The notes: generated from the sequence alone by a model not told the origin. A stretch of 64,000 nucleotides of DNA from CAITSH01 sp945892985 (GCA_945892985.1 CAMDDU010000011.1:46693-110692); one strand, 5' to 3'. Shown: positions 25,084 to 33,948, counted from the first letter of the stretch. Translations and numbers: made by a program.

Positions 25084-26064
25084 TCAGTCTGCGGTGATTT
25101 TTGCCGTCTGGATAACCTTGCGCCACTTGGCAATCTCCGCCTCAACGTATTTGCCCAGCGCCTCGGGCGTGCTGGTCTCGGGCTCGGCGCCCTGCTCGGC
25201 AAAACGCTTGATGGTGTCCGGGTCTTTCATCACCGCGATCACCTCGGCGTTAAGCCTGTCGACGATGGCCTTGGGGGTCTTGGCCGGCGCAAACAGCGCA
25301 TACCACTGCGTCACCTCAAAGCCGGGCACGCCCGCTTCGATCACCGTCGGCAAGTCCGGAAACAGCGCCGAGCGGGTTTTGCCGGTGACCGCGAGCCCGC
25401 GCAACTGTCCCGCCTTGATGTGCTGGCTGGCGGCGACCAGGCTGGGGAACATGACTTGCGTCTGCCCGGCGATGGTGTCGGTGACCGCCGGCGCCGAACC
25501 CTTGTAGGGGACGTGCAACATGTCGGTACCGGTGATCTGCTTGAACAACTCGGCGGAGATGTGCGGTGCGGTGCCGTTACCCGCCGAGGCGTAATTGATC
25601 GCGCCCGGCCTGGCCTTGGCAAGACTCACCAGTTCTTTCACCGTCTTCGCCTGCACCTTGGGGTTGACCACCAGCACGCCCTGCGCCTCGGACAGCAGCG
25701 AGATGGGCGCGAAGTCCTTCACCGCGTCATAAGGCAGCTTGGAGAGCGCCGGATTGATGCCATGGGTGGCGATATAGCCAAACAGTATGGTGTAACCGTC
25801 GGGCGCCGCCCTGGCGACGTATTCGGAGGCAATCGCGCCGTTGGCGCCGGCCTTGTTTTCGACGATAACCGTACGCTTCATGCGCTCACCGAGCTTTTGC
25901 GCAACGATGCGCGCCATCACGTCGTTGCCGCCCGAGGGCGCCGTCGGCACGATGATGCGAATCGGTTTGCCTTCGGCCGGAAAGGCCTGGGCGAAGGCGC
26001 CGCCTGAAACGACGGCAAGTGCAAATCCCGCCGCGACGATGCCACCGATCAGGGTCTTGTTCAT
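25084..26064 (-). CDS. Bug family (TctC-type) periplasmic receptor
   Basis: 326 residues. The signal peptide starts MNKTLIGGIVAAGFALAVVS and ends AFAQA. Mature features are GKPIRIIVPTAPSGGNDVMA, VENKAGANGAIASEYVARAA, YASAGNGTAPHISAELFKQI and HVPYKGSAPAVTDTIAGQT. AAAGGAAAG lies upstream of the ATG at 26064. It follows the molybdenum hydroxylase gene across a 163-base gap that contains a REP-like palindrome, so it may be expressed at a different level. Confidence 0.93.
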   Translation of the reverse strand: MNKTLIGGIVAAGFALAVVSGGAFAQAFPAEGKPIRIIVPTAPSGGNDVMARIVAQKLGERMKRTVIVENKAGANGAIASEYVARAAPDGYTILFGYIATHGINPALSKLPYDAVKDFAPISLLSEAQGVLVVNPKVQAKTVKELVSLAKARPGAINYASAGNGTAPHISAELFKQITGTDMLHVPYKGSAPAVTDTIAGQTQVMFPSLVAASQHIKAGQLRGLAVTGKTRSALFPDLPTVIEAGVPGFEVTQWYALFAPAKTPKAIVDRLNAEVIAVMKDPDTIKRFAEQGAEPETSTPEALGKYVEAEIAKWRKVIQTAKITAD

Positions 26065-26098
26065 GCTTATCTTTCCTTTTAAGTTCCCCGCCAAGCCT

Positions 26099-26189
26099 GT
26101 CATTGCGAGGAGCAGGGCGACGAAGCAATTTTGTGAAAAACAGACTTTTTACGCTAGTGACGAGATTGCTTCGCTGCGCTCGCAATGAC
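26099..26189. repeat. REP/MITE-like palindrome, copy 1
   Basis: About 91 bases with ends GTCATTGCGAG and CTCGCAATGAC and inner GACGAAGCAAT / ATTGCTTCGC arms. A second copy lies at 42865-42957. Both are intergenic and non-coding. It separates the hydroxylase gene from the downstream Bug gene and may form an RNA hairpin. Confidence 0.75.
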
Positions 26190-26227
26190 ATTCAATTGCA
26201 TTGTTAGTTTCAAGACGTAATTCAAAT

Positions 26228-28543
26228 TCACCGCCGTGCATCCCGCATCACCTGCCACACCCGGTCCGAGCTGGCCGGCATATCAAAGTGATGAATCCCA
26301 AGCGGCCGCATGGCGTCAACAATGGCGTTCATCAGCGTCGGCATGGAGCCGGTGGTGCCGGCCTCGCCCACGCCCTTGGCGCCAAGAAAATTACTCGGAC
26401 TGGGGGTCAGGTGGTAATAGTCGGCGATGCCGTGCATCAGGTCGGCGCGCGGCATGATGTAGTCCATAAAGCTGGCGTTGAGCAGCTGCCCGGTGGCGCG
26501 GTCGTAATTGGCATGCTCCCCAAACACCTGGCCGGCGCCCTGGGCGACGCCGCCATGCACCTGCGCCTGGACCAGCGTGTGGTTGATGACCACGCCGACA
26601 TCATCGACGGCGACATAGCTCTTGACCTCGGTCACGCCGGTATCCGGGTCGATCTCGACCTCGGCCACATGCATGCCGCTGGGAAAGGCGCGCGCCATGG
26701 CCTGCTCGCCCATGGCATCGAGCGGATGCGGCTCCTTACCGCCGTCCTTGCCTTTCAACTCACGCACCAGATCAAGCAGCGCGAGGCGCCGGTCAGTGCC
26801 CTTGATGGTGTAGCTGCCGTCCTTGAACTCGATGTCGGCGGGCGCCGCCTCGAGCTTCTCGGCCGCCAGTTCAAGCCCCTTGTCCACCACCGCCAGCGCG
26901 GCGCGCTTGAACGCGCTGCCGTGGGCCATGATGGATCGCGAACCGATGACGCCCGAACCGGCGAGACCGACAATGCCCTCAATGTCGCCGGCTTTGAGAT
27001 CGATATCCTCGGCCGGAATACCCAGCACGCCGGCGACGATTTCCGGAAACACCGTTTCATGGCCCTGCCCTTGCGACTGCGTCACGGCGTAGAGCGTCAG
27101 CCGCCCGCCGATCCAGCGCAGGGACACGCGGTCCTGCGGCATGGAGCCGCCGCCCGAGGGCTCGAGGAACAGCGCGCAGCCGATGCCGCGCAATTTGCCG
27201 CCGGCTTTGGATTGCTCGCGACGCGCGGCAAAACCCTGCCAATCCGATTCCTGCACCGCGCGGGCGATCATGCCGGGAAAATCCGCACTGTCATAAGTCG
27301 ATTTGGTCGGACCGGTGTAGGGGAAGGCCTCTTTCGGAATGGCGTTGATGCTGCGCAGCTCGATGCGATCCATGCCGGTCTCGGCCGCGGCCTGGTCGAC
27401 CAGGCGCTCCATCAGGTAGGCCATGTCGGGACGCGCCGCGCCGCGATAAGGCCCGGTCGGCGAAGTGTTGGTGATAACGCAGCGGTTATGTCCGTAAGCG
27501 ACCGGAATTTTGTAGCAGCCGGTGATGGTGAGCATGCCGTTGGTGGTGTTGGTCAGCGGCCCGGCCGGCGTAAGGTAGGCGCCCTGGTCGCAGATCCATT
27601 CGGTGCGGATGGCGACGAAGCGCCCCTCGGCGTCAAGCGCGAGCTCGCCCTTGAGTTCGACGGCGCGGCCGTGATTGTCGGTGGCAAAACACTCCGAGCG
27701 CGAGCCAATCCATTTGACCGGCTTGCCCAGCGCCTTGGCAGCGTACATCAGCGCCGGATATTCCTGGTAAGGGGCGCTGCGCACGCCGAAGCCACCGCCC
27801 ACATCGAGCGGATGGACGCGGATGTTGTCCTCCGGGATGCCGGTGATTTGCGACAGGCCGCCGCGCATCATGTAGACACCCTGGTTGGCAACGTACATGT
27901 CGTAGCTGGCGCTGGCCGCGTCGTAGTTAACGACAAAGGCGCGCGGCTCCATCGGATTGGCCGCGACCCGTTGGCTGGAGAGCGCTATTTTTACGACGTG
28001 CGTCGCCCCGGCGATGGCCGCCGCGGTGGCCGCGGCGTCGCCATAATCGAATTCGAAGCAGACGTTGCCAGGAACACTGTCGTGGACCAGCGCCGCCCCC
28101 GCCACCACCGCATCGTGCGGATGGGCCACGGCGGGCAACTCGGCGTAATCAACCATGATCATCTCAACGGCATCGAGAGCGCAAAGCGGCGAAGTTGCCA
28201 CCACCAGCGCAATCTCCTCGCCGACAAAACGCACCTTGCCCTCGGCGAGCACCGCGCGCGGCGGCAGCTTGATCGACTGCCCGCCCACACCCTTGTAATG
28301 CACCAGGGTGGGCAGGGTGGCGTAGTTTTGCGTCGCGATATCGGCCGCGGTGTACACCGCTAGCACCCCCGGCGCCTCGCGCGCCGCCGAAGCGTCAACC
28401 GACAGCAGCGTCGCGTGCGCCCGATCCGAACGCGCGAAGCAGGCATACAACTGCCCGGGGAAATTGAAGTCCGAGGTGTAGCGACCGGCGCCGGTAAGAA
28501 GGCGCTGGTCTTCACGACGGCCCTTAAATGCGTGTTCACTCAT
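26228..28543 (-). CDS. Xanthine dehydrogenase/CO dehydrogenase-type molybdopterin large subunit, orphan
   Basis: 771 residues from the ATG at 28543. Signs are RREDQRLLTGAGRYTSDFNF at the N-terminus, the molybdopterin segments MEPRAFVVNYD, VGGGFGVRSAPYQEYPAL, TSPTGPYRGAARPDM (active-site loop, no CoxL Cys-Ser-Phe motif) and GAKGVGEAGTTGSMP with the catalytic Glu. Such subunits hydroxylate N-heterocycles or aldehydes at a Mo centre. They normally need 2Fe-2S and FAD subunits, but neither is adjacent or elsewhere in the window. It lies 165 bases after a PcaD-like gene. The heterocycle type of substrate fits the nitrogen-heterocycle theme of the window. Confidence 0.92.
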   Translation of the reverse strand: MSEHAFKGRREDQRLLTGAGRYTSDFNFPGQLYACFARSDRAHATLLSVDASAAREAPGVLAVYTAADIATQNYATLPTLVHYKGVGGQSIKLPPRAVLAEGKVRFVGEEIALVVATSPLCALDAVEMIMVDYAELPAVAHPHDAVVAGAALVHDSVPGNVCFEFDYGDAAATAAAIAGATHVVKIALSSQRVAANPMEPRAFVVNYDAASASYDMYVANQGVYMMRGGLSQITGIPEDNIRVHPLDVGGGFGVRSAPYQEYPALMYAAKALGKPVKWIGSRSECFATDNHGRAVELKGELALDAEGRFVAIRTEWICDQGAYLTPAGPLTNTTNGMLTITGCYKIPVAYGHNRCVITNTSPTGPYRGAARPDMAYLMERLVDQAAAETGMDRIELRSINAIPKEAFPYTGPTKSTYDSADFPGMIARAVQESDWQGFAARREQSKAGGKLRGIGCALFLEPSGGGSMPQDRVSLRWIGGRLTLYAVTQSQGQGHETVFPEIVAGVLGIPAEDIDLKAGDIEGIVGLAGSGVIGSRSIMAHGSAFKRAALAVVDKGLELAAEKLEAAPADIEFKDGSYTIKGTDRRLALLDLVRELKGKDGGKEPHPLDAMGEQAMARAFPSGMHVAEVEIDPDTGVTEVKSYVAVDDVGVVINHTLVQAQVHGGVAQGAGQVFGEHANYDRATGQLLNASFMDYIMPRADLMHGIADYYHLTPSPSNFLGAKGVGEAGTTGSMPTLMNAIVDAMRPLGIHHFDMPASSDRVWQVMRDARR

Positions 28544-28628
28544 TGCGTCGATTCCTGTGTGTTTGAAAAAGTCTTGCCAATATTGAAAATACTTGAACCC
28601 GATTTGCATGTTCCCATTGGCTCGTTCC

Positions 28629-28660
28629 CTCCCGCCCTGGCGCGGCAGGGACAGGCGGAG
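28629..28660. repeat. GC-rich hairpin between hydrolase and hydroxylase genes
   Basis: Inner stem CCCTG / CAGGG with loop gcgcgg, flanked by CTCCCGCC / GGCGGAG outer arms. It is REP-like and lies in the leader of the large-subunit gene. No T tract follows, so it is not a classical terminator. Confidence 0.5.
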
Positions 28661-28708
28661 CGGAAAGGTCGCCGGGCATCGCCGTCCGCTTCCCCGCCTG
28701 CATAACAA

Positions 28709-29500
28709 TCAACTGTCAATGTGCTTTTCCAGAAATGCCGAAAGCGCCGCGTTAAACGCCACAGGCTGCTCGACGTTGGACAAATGCGAGGCTTCGGGAA
28801 TGATGACCAGCTGCGATCCGGGCAGGTTGGCGTGGATCTCGTGCGTCATTTCAACCGGCGTTCCGGCGTCCTCCGCCCCGGCCATGACCAGCGCCGGACA
28901 TTTTATTTCTTTCAGGCGCGCGGTCAGGTTCATGGTGGAAATCGCGCGCGCACATCCGGCGTAGCCGTCCGCGGGAATGCCGCGGATCATCGCACCTATT
29001 CGCGCTATCACCGCCGGATTGGACTGGCGAAAGCCTTCGGTGAACCAGCGCTGCAAGGTCGGCTCGACCAGCACCTGCATGCCCTTCTCCTGCGCCACCT
29101 TGATGCGCGCGTCCCACATTTCGCGCGCGCCCTCATGGCGGCGGCTGGTGGTGTCGGCAAGGGTCAGCGTGCTGAACACGCCCGGGTACTTCAGTGCAAA
29201 TGTTTGTCCGATCATGCCGCCCATGGACAGGCCGACCCAATGGCAGTGCTCGATGCCAAGCGCATGGAACAAGGCCTGCGCATCAGCGGCCAGTTGGTCA
29301 AGTGTGTAGTCGCCGGCCGGTGCCGAGGATTGCCCGTGGCCGCGCGTGTCGTAACGCAGCACGCGAAAGCGTTTGGCGAACGCCGCCACCTGCTCATCCC
29401 ACATGCGCAGGTCGCAGGCAAGCGAATGGCTGAGCACCAGCCAGGGTCCGGCGCCCTGCACTTCGTAATTGATATCAATGCCGTTGGCTTTTATTTTCAT
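28709..29500 (-). CDS. Alpha/beta hydrolase, 3-oxoadipate enol-lactonase (PcaD)-like
   Basis: 263 residues. Ser92 in GLSMGG, Asp211 in MAGAEDAGTP and His239 in PEASHLSNVEQP form the triad. NYEVQGAGPWLVLSHSLACD near the start carries the oxyanion-hole region, and RYDTRGHGQS follows. Length and motif spacing fit PcaD, which opens the enol-lactone of the beta-ketoadipate pathway. No other pca gene is nearby, so another lactone or ester is equally possible. It lies 52 bases downstream of a Bug gene in the leftward group. Confidence 0.85.
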   Translation of the reverse strand: MKIKANGIDINYEVQGAGPWLVLSHSLACDLRMWDEQVAAFAKRFRVLRYDTRGHGQSSAPAGDYTLDQLAADAQALFHALGIEHCHWVGLSMGGMIGQTFALKYPGVFSTLTLADTTSRRHEGAREMWDARIKVAQEKGMQVLVEPTLQRWFTEGFRQSNPAVIARIGAMIRGIPADGYAGCARAISTMNLTARLKEIKCPALVMAGAEDAGTPVEMTHEIHANLPGSQLVIIPEASHLSNVEQPVAFNAALSAFLEKHIDS

Positions 29501-29534
29501 GAATTCGTTTATCCGCCCGGTTGCCGGCGCATTT

Positions 29535-29558
29535 GCCTTCTCAGTTGCCTTCTCAGTT
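29535..29558. repeat. 12-base tandem duplication spanning a Bug stop codon
   Basis: gccttctcagtt occurs twice in tandem and covers the last codon and stop of the gene at 29553-30536, so a second copy of the Gly-Asn-stop sequence lies directly downstream. It shows recent slippage at a gene end. Confidence 0.6.
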
Positions 29559-30536
29559 GCCGGTAAAGCCGATGGCCTTGACGATACGCGCCCATTTGGC
29601 GACTTCTTGTTTCATGTACTCAGCGAACTCGGGCGAGCTGCTTGGCGCCGGATCAAAGCCGAGCCCGGCCAGCCGCTCTTTCACATCAGGCAACTTCAGC
29701 ACCTCGTTGATTTCGGCGTTGAGCTTTTGCACCACGGCCTGCGGTGTCTTGGCGGGCGCGAAAAACGCCACCCAGGACACATCCTCAAAATCGGCGAAGC
29801 CCGATTCGGCCGCAGTGGGCACATCCGGAAGCGTGGCCGAGCGCTTGGGGCTGGTCACGATCAGCGCCTTCATCTTGCCCTGCTTGATATGCGGCACGGC
29901 CGGTGGCATCGACGTTGCAACCATGTCAACCTGCCCGCCCAGAACCGCAGTGATCGCCGGTGCGCCGCCGCGAAACGGCACGTGCACCGCATCCACACCC
30001 TTGAGCGTCTTGAACAGGAACTCGGCCGTGAGATGGGGCGGCGTACCCACGCCGGCGGTCGAGTAATTGAACTTGCCGCCCTTCAGTTTGATGTACTCCT
30101 GCAGATTGTTGGCCGGGACCGAGGCACTCACCGCCAGTATGGTCGGCGTCGAAGCGACCATCGCCACCGGCACCAGTTCGGTCAGCGGATCGAAGCCCTC
30201 CTTGCTCACGCTCGGGCTGATGGCCACGGCTGCGGTATGCACCAGCAGCGTGTAGCCATCGGGCGACGCCGCGGCAACCGCCCTGGCCGCCAGTGTGCCG
30301 GCGGCGCCGTCGCGATTCTCGACCACCACCGACTGGCCCATGCGCTCGGTGAGTTTTTGCCCGATCAGGCGCCCGATGCCGTCGGCGATACCACCGGGCG
30401 CAAAAGCGACGATGGCGCGGATCGGCTTGCTCGGGTAGGCCTGGGCGAGCGCCCCGCCCGAAACACAAAGCCCGGACGCAATGGCCAGCAACATTCCCGC
30501 GTGAGCCAGCGATACTGGCCGGGCTTTATTCAACAT
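29553..30536 (-). CDS. Bug family (TctC-type) periplasmic receptor
   Basis: 327 residues: signal sequence reaching CVSGGALAQA, mature start YPSKPIRAIVAFAPGGIADG, then VENRDGAAGTLAARAVAAAS, YSTAGVGTPPHLTAEFLFKT and HVPFRGGAPAITAVLGGQVD. Between the PrpF-like isomerase gene (53 bases upstream) and the PcaD-like gene (52 bases downstream). Its neighbours suggest a polycarboxylate ligand (inference). Confidence 0.93.
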   Translation of the reverse strand: MLNKARPVSLAHAGMLLAIASGLCVSGGALAQAYPSKPIRAIVAFAPGGIADGIGRLIGQKLTERMGQSVVVENRDGAAGTLAARAVAAASPDGYTLLVHTAAVAISPSVSKEGFDPLTELVPVAMVASTPTILAVSASVPANNLQEYIKLKGGKFNYSTAGVGTPPHLTAEFLFKTLKGVDAVHVPFRGGAPAITAVLGGQVDMVATSMPPAVPHIKQGKMKALIVTSPKRSATLPDVPTAAESGFADFEDVSWVAFFAPAKTPQAVVQKLNAEINEVLKLPDVKERLAGLGFDPAPSSSPEFAEYMKQEVAKWARIVKAIGFTGN

Positions 30537-30589
30537 TAGTTTTCCAATTCCAAAAATAGGATAAAAATTAAGCCGATTGCCAGACAGGA

Positions 30590-31675
30590 TTACGAGGAAA
30601 AATGACGCTCTGGCACCAGCACATTGCCTTCAAATATACGCCGCGCCGTGCGCAATAGCGCCGCACGCGTCACATCCAAAACCTCCCCCTGACCGGTGAC
30701 CTGCAGGTCCACCTCTATCGCCCCCGAGGGATGCTCGATGCGCACCACACCGGCCTTGAAATCGCCGGGCCTGACCAGATTGCGCGCCACGGTACCGGGC
30801 AAGGCGCAGGCGCTGGCGACGCAAACCGCGCCGGTGACCGCGTGCGCCTTGTGGCATACCAGCGGCGTGAAATAGCGTGAACGTATGCTGCCATCCTTGC
30901 CCGGCTTGGACAATAGCCCGACCTTGGGCACCACCTTGCCGCTCACATCGCCCAGGCCCATCAGGCGACCGGCCTCCAGACGCATCGATTCCAGCCTGGC
31001 GAGAAAAGCCTTGTCCGCATCAAGCTCGGCCGGTGTCTCACCGCCGGTCTTACCCAATGATTCGGCTGCGACCAGCATCATCGGCATGGCCATGTCGAGG
31101 CAGGTGACCTCGATGCCCTGAATAATATTCGACGGTTTGCCGGTGGGAAACATCTTGCCGGTGACGGCACCCTTGGCATCGAGAAAGTTGAGTTTGATCG
31201 GCGCACCGCTGCCCGGCACGCCGTCAATGCGCGCATCGCCCTCATACTCGACCCGCCCACCCGGGGTCTGGATGAGCGCCTCAATGAAACTTTGCGTGTT
31301 GACGTTATAGATTCGCACCAGCGTTTCTTTGTCACCGGCCTTGATCATGCCGGCCTCAATGGCAAAAGGCCCCACGCCCGAGAGCATGTTGCCGCAGTTG
31401 GGGCTGGTGTCGACCACCGCCTCGTTCACCGAGACCTGCGCGAACAGGTAATCGACGTCGGCGCCCGGCTGTTTAGACGGGCTGACGATGGCGACCTTGC
31501 TGGTGAGGGTGTTCGTGCCGCCGATGCCGTCCACCTGCAGCGGATGGGGCGAGCCCATCACACTGAGCAGCACGGCGTCGCGCCTGTCGGTGTCAGCCGG
31601 CAGGTCTGAGGCGATGAAGTACGGCCCGCGCGATGTGCCGCCTCGCATGATCACACAGGGAATTTTGCGCTGCAA
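30590..31675 (-). CDS. PrpF/LigU-type isomerase (2-methylaconitate isomerase or 4-oxalomesaconate tautomerase family)
   Basis: 361 residues with TTG start and GGAG upstream. MRGGTSRGPYF at the N-terminus, GSPHPLQVDGIGGTNTLTSK, the active-site Cys in DTSPNCGNMLSG, and SRYFTPLVCHKAHAVTGAVC with a second conserved Cys are family hallmarks. Diaminopimelate-epimerase fold; members shift a double bond in aconitate-like or oxalomesaconate-like acids. With the PcaD-like hydrolase and Bug receptor it suggests catabolism of an unsaturated di- or tricarboxylate. Confidence 0.9.
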   Translation of the reverse strand: MQRKIPCVIMRGGTSRGPYFIASDLPADTDRRDAVLLSVMGSPHPLQVDGIGGTNTLTSKVAIVSPSKQPGADVDYLFAQVSVNEAVVDTSPNCGNMLSGVGPFAIEAGMIKAGDKETLVRIYNVNTQSFIEALIQTPGGRVEYEGDARIDGVPGSGAPIKLNFLDAKGAVTGKMFPTGKPSNIIQGIEVTCLDMAMPMMLVAAESLGKTGGETPAELDADKAFLARLESMRLEAGRLMGLGDVSGKVVPKVGLLSKPGKDGSIRSRYFTPLVCHKAHAVTGAVCVASACALPGTVARNLVRPGDFKAGVVRIEHPSGAIEVDLQVTGQGEVLDVTRAALLRTARRIFEGNVLVPERHFSS

Positions 31676-31696
31676 AGTGAGCTCCGGTCGGTTCTC

Positions 31697-32716
31697 TTAT
31701 TTATACAGGCCGCGTTTAGCCAACCAGTCCTGGATCACGCCGGCCACGACATCGCTGTTCTTGTCCATCATGATCATGTGCGAGTTGCCCTTGATACCGA
31801 TCTTGGGCAGGTCCACCATGTCGGCGCTGCCGCCGGCCGCGCGCAAAGCCTCATAGAACTTGATGCCGTTGCTGCGTATGGTCGGCCAGCGCGAGTCCTG
31901 CTCAATGTAATCACCATAGATCGCCAACACCGGCACCTTGCTCATCTTGGGCGCGTCGGCAACAGGCCCGGTTCCGGCCGGCTCGACCAGCACCAGCGCC
32001 TTGACCTTGTCCGGGCGCGCCTCGGCGACACGAATGCCGAACAGACCGGCCTGCGAATGCACCAGCACGACGCAGGGGCAGACCTTGTCCACCAGTTCGA
32101 TGTACGCGGCAATGGTCGGCGCATCGGTCGAGGTCCAGCGCGGCACGTTCTGCTTGGTGAAGTTATCGTACCCCTCGAGCGGAAACTCACTGCCGGGCAT
32201 GGGACGCATTTTCGAGATGTCCTTGTTATACGAACCCGCGCCCTGGCCGATACGGAACCGCTCGAACGGGTTTTCCTTGGTCAGGAACACCGGATCGGTC
32301 TTGAAAATGTCCGGGTACATGGCCCATCCGGAGCGACCGCGCTCGACGGCGTCGGAGTTATAGACCGGCCAGCCCTTCTTGAGGAAATAATTGACCCAGC
32401 CCTCGCGACCATCGGGCGTTGTCTCGTAGCTCACGCCACTGAGGCCGCCGCCGTGCCACATCAACAAAGGCAGTCCGCGCAGATCCTTGGGCACGAAGTA
32501 CTGCACATACATCTGCTCCACCTGATAGACCCCGTTGGGGTCGACCTTGGCCGGCACACCGCCGGGCGTGAAATAGACCTCCTTGACCGGTTTGCCCGAA
32601 ATGCTCACCTCGCGTCCGCCGACATGAAAGGAGCCCATTTGTGCCAACTGTATCGGCGCCTGCGCGCACCCCGCCAGCACCAGCAATGCAGCCGCGGCAA
32701 TCATTATTTTCTTCAT
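31697..32716 (-). CDS. Alpha/beta hydrolase lipoprotein
   Basis: 339 residues from the ATG at 32716. The N-terminus MKKIMIAAAALLVLAGC is a lipoprotein signal with lipid-modified Cys17 (lipobox LAGC). MWHGGGLSGVSYETTPDGRE gives the oxyanion region, LVHSQAGLFGIRVAE holds the nucleophile Ser, and GIKGNSHMIMMDKNS the catalytic His. It is likely a secreted esterase anchored to the envelope, acting on a substrate before uptake. First gene of the leftward group ending at 24008; 21 bases before the PrpF-like gene. Confidence 0.85.
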   Translation of the reverse strand: MKKIMIAAAALLVLAGCAQAPIQLAQMGSFHVGGREVSISGKPVKEVYFTPGGVPAKVDPNGVYQVEQMYVQYFVPKDLRGLPLLMWHGGGLSGVSYETTPDGREGWVNYFLKKGWPVYNSDAVERGRSGWAMYPDIFKTDPVFLTKENPFERFRIGQGAGSYNKDISKMRPMPGSEFPLEGYDNFTKQNVPRWTSTDAPTIAAYIELVDKVCPCVVLVHSQAGLFGIRVAEARPDKVKALVLVEPAGTGPVADAPKMSKVPVLAIYGDYIEQDSRWPTIRSNGIKFYEALRAAGGSADMVDLPKIGIKGNSHMIMMDKNSDVVAGVIQDWLAKRGLYK

Positions 32717-32845
32717 ATCGCATCCCACTTTTGGAATCAGCGCCTATTTTACCGTCTGCGCACGCTGAAAAGTCATCGTCTGCAAATGCCCGCCCAGCGC
32801 GGGTTTCCAGCCTGCAGCCCCTGGCTTCACGGCGCTTGATTTTTC

Positions 32846-32919
32846 AGGAAAACTCCAGGCAAACCCTAGGCAAACCCTAGGCAAACCCTAGGCAAACCCT
32901 AGGTAATCCCCAGGCAAAC
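32846..32919. repeat. 11-base tandem repeat array (4 perfect copies plus degenerate flanks)
   Basis: aggcaaaccct is repeated four times at 32857-32900, preceded by aggaaaactcc and followed by aggtaatcccc and aggcaaac. It lies between the divergent lipoprotein hydrolase and XRE regulator genes. Unit length and lack of distinct spacers exclude a CRISPR. Confidence 0.85.
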
Positions 32920-33004
32920 ACAGATGAGCAGGTTAGCCCTGCGGCCGCAAGCAAAGACAACAGCCGCCGGCGGGCGGAAAAAATCTCGAATAAACGCCCC
33001 CAAG

Positions 33005-33063
33005 ACGCAGTTAAAACGCAGTCAAAACTTCAAGACCTCAAGACCTCACGACATAAAGACATA
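33005..33063. repeat. Short tandem repeats (11- and 8-base units) upstream of the regulator gene
   Basis: acgcagttaaa / acgcagtcaaa (11 bases) is followed, after a few bases, by aagacctc, aagacctc, acgacata, aagacata (8 bases). The last copies could supply a weak -35 element (aagaca) for the regulator promoter. Together with the array at 32846 these fill most of the 370-base gap. Confidence 0.65.
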
Positions 33064-33090
33064 AGCCCCCGCACCCGCTACACTCGCCGC

Positions 33091-33723
33091 ATGCTCAAGA
33101 AGCTTGGCAAACCCGTTCGCAAAAGCGCAAAACGCGCGGCAACAAGCAAGGCAGCTCGCAGCCTGCCGCAGACGCAAAACAGCCGCCTGGGCGCCAACAT
33201 CAAGGCCTTGCGCATGATCAAGGGCCTGAAACTGCGGGAGTTGTCGGGTCGCGTCGGCTGCTCCGAGAGCCTGATCTCAAAAATAGAAAACAGCGTCGCA
33301 CTACCCTCGATCACCGTACTGCACAAGATTGTCGCCGCACTAAACGTCAGCATGGCGGCACTGTTCGCCGATGAGAACGCCGACCGCGGCATCGTCGCGC
33401 GCAGTGGCAAACGCCCCAGTTTCAGCATCGACAAGGCCGGCTCGCAACTGGAACGGCTGATCCCGTCCGAAGGCCGCCACCTGCTCGAGGGCAACCTGCA
33501 TATCCTCGCCCCGGGCGGCGGCAGCGAAGGACTGCTCTCGCACGATGGCGAGGAGGTGGGCTTTATCATAGATGGTGAACTGGAACTGACCGTTGGCGAC
33601 CGTACTTATTTGCTCGCCGCCGGCGACTCCTTCACCTTTCGCTCGGAAATCCCGCACAGCTACCGCAATCCATCAAAAAAGCATGCCCGAATCATTTGGG
33701 TCAGCACCCCGCCGACATTTTGA
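33091..33723 (+). CDS. XRE family regulator with C-terminal cupin domain
   Basis: 210 residues. After a basic N-terminus, residues 31-85 form the HTH (IKGLKLRELSGRVGCSESLI, SKIENSVALPSITVLHKI). Residues 130-208 form a cupin (ILAPGGGSEG, EEVGFIIDGELELTVGDRTY, LLAAGDSFTFRSEIPHSYRN), the small-molecule sensor. This is the PuuR/SutR-type architecture. No ribosome site is seen, and TACACT (33079-33084) lies 6 bases before the ATG, so the message may be leaderless. It probably controls the rightward island from 33949 through the palindrome at 33855-33871. Confidence 0.9.
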   Translation: MLKKLGKPVRKSAKRAATSKAARSLPQTQNSRLGANIKALRMIKGLKLRELSGRVGCSESLISKIENSVALPSITVLHKIVAALNVSMAALFADENADRGIVARSGKRPSFSIDKAGSQLERLIPSEGRHLLEGNLHILAPGGGSEGLLSHDGEEVGFIIDGELELTVGDRTYLLAAGDSFTFRSEIPHSYRNPSKKHARIIWVSTPPTF

Positions 33724-33820
33724 TGCCTCGCTGCGAGCCTGCGCAAGCGCAGCCAAAACCCGGCAAATGCCATCCCGTCGCCCTTTGCTGGTGCGGCAAC
33801 GCACCAATTTAAAACCTTTC

Positions 33821-33849
33821 TTGACAGTACCGGCGCGACTTCATAAAGT
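33821..33849 (+). promoter_or_regulatory. Strong sigma70-type promoter of the 33949-48814 island
   Basis: TTGACA (33821-33826), a 17-base spacer and TAAAGT (33844-33849). The -35 box is a perfect consensus match and the spacing is optimal. It lies 100 bases upstream of the hydrolase start. Confidence 0.75.
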
Positions 33850-33854
33850 CCTCC

Positions 33855-33871
33855 ATTCAAGTGACTTGAAT
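33855..33871. promoter_or_regulatory. Perfect palindromic operator at the island transcription start
   Basis: ATTCAAGT-G-ACTTGAAT, two perfect 8-base arms around one base, beginning 5 bases after the -10 box and so covering the expected start point. A bound repressor would block transcription. The adjacent XRE-cupin protein is the natural candidate. Confidence 0.7.
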
Positions 33872-33948
33872 ATAAATCCGCAGCATTGACCTGCTGCCGA
33901 CCGACCAGCAACAAGCACCAAAAACAGCGCCCAAAACCGGATGAAAGC

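Noticed and set aside
26201..28363. A 720-codon open frame opposite the molybdenum hydroxylase
   Set aside because: Complementary shadow of a gene with full molybdopterin motifs; the translated product is His/Arg-rich without recognisable domains.
32846..32919. Possible CRISPR array
   Set aside because: Units are 11 bases with no spacers, and no cas gene is present.
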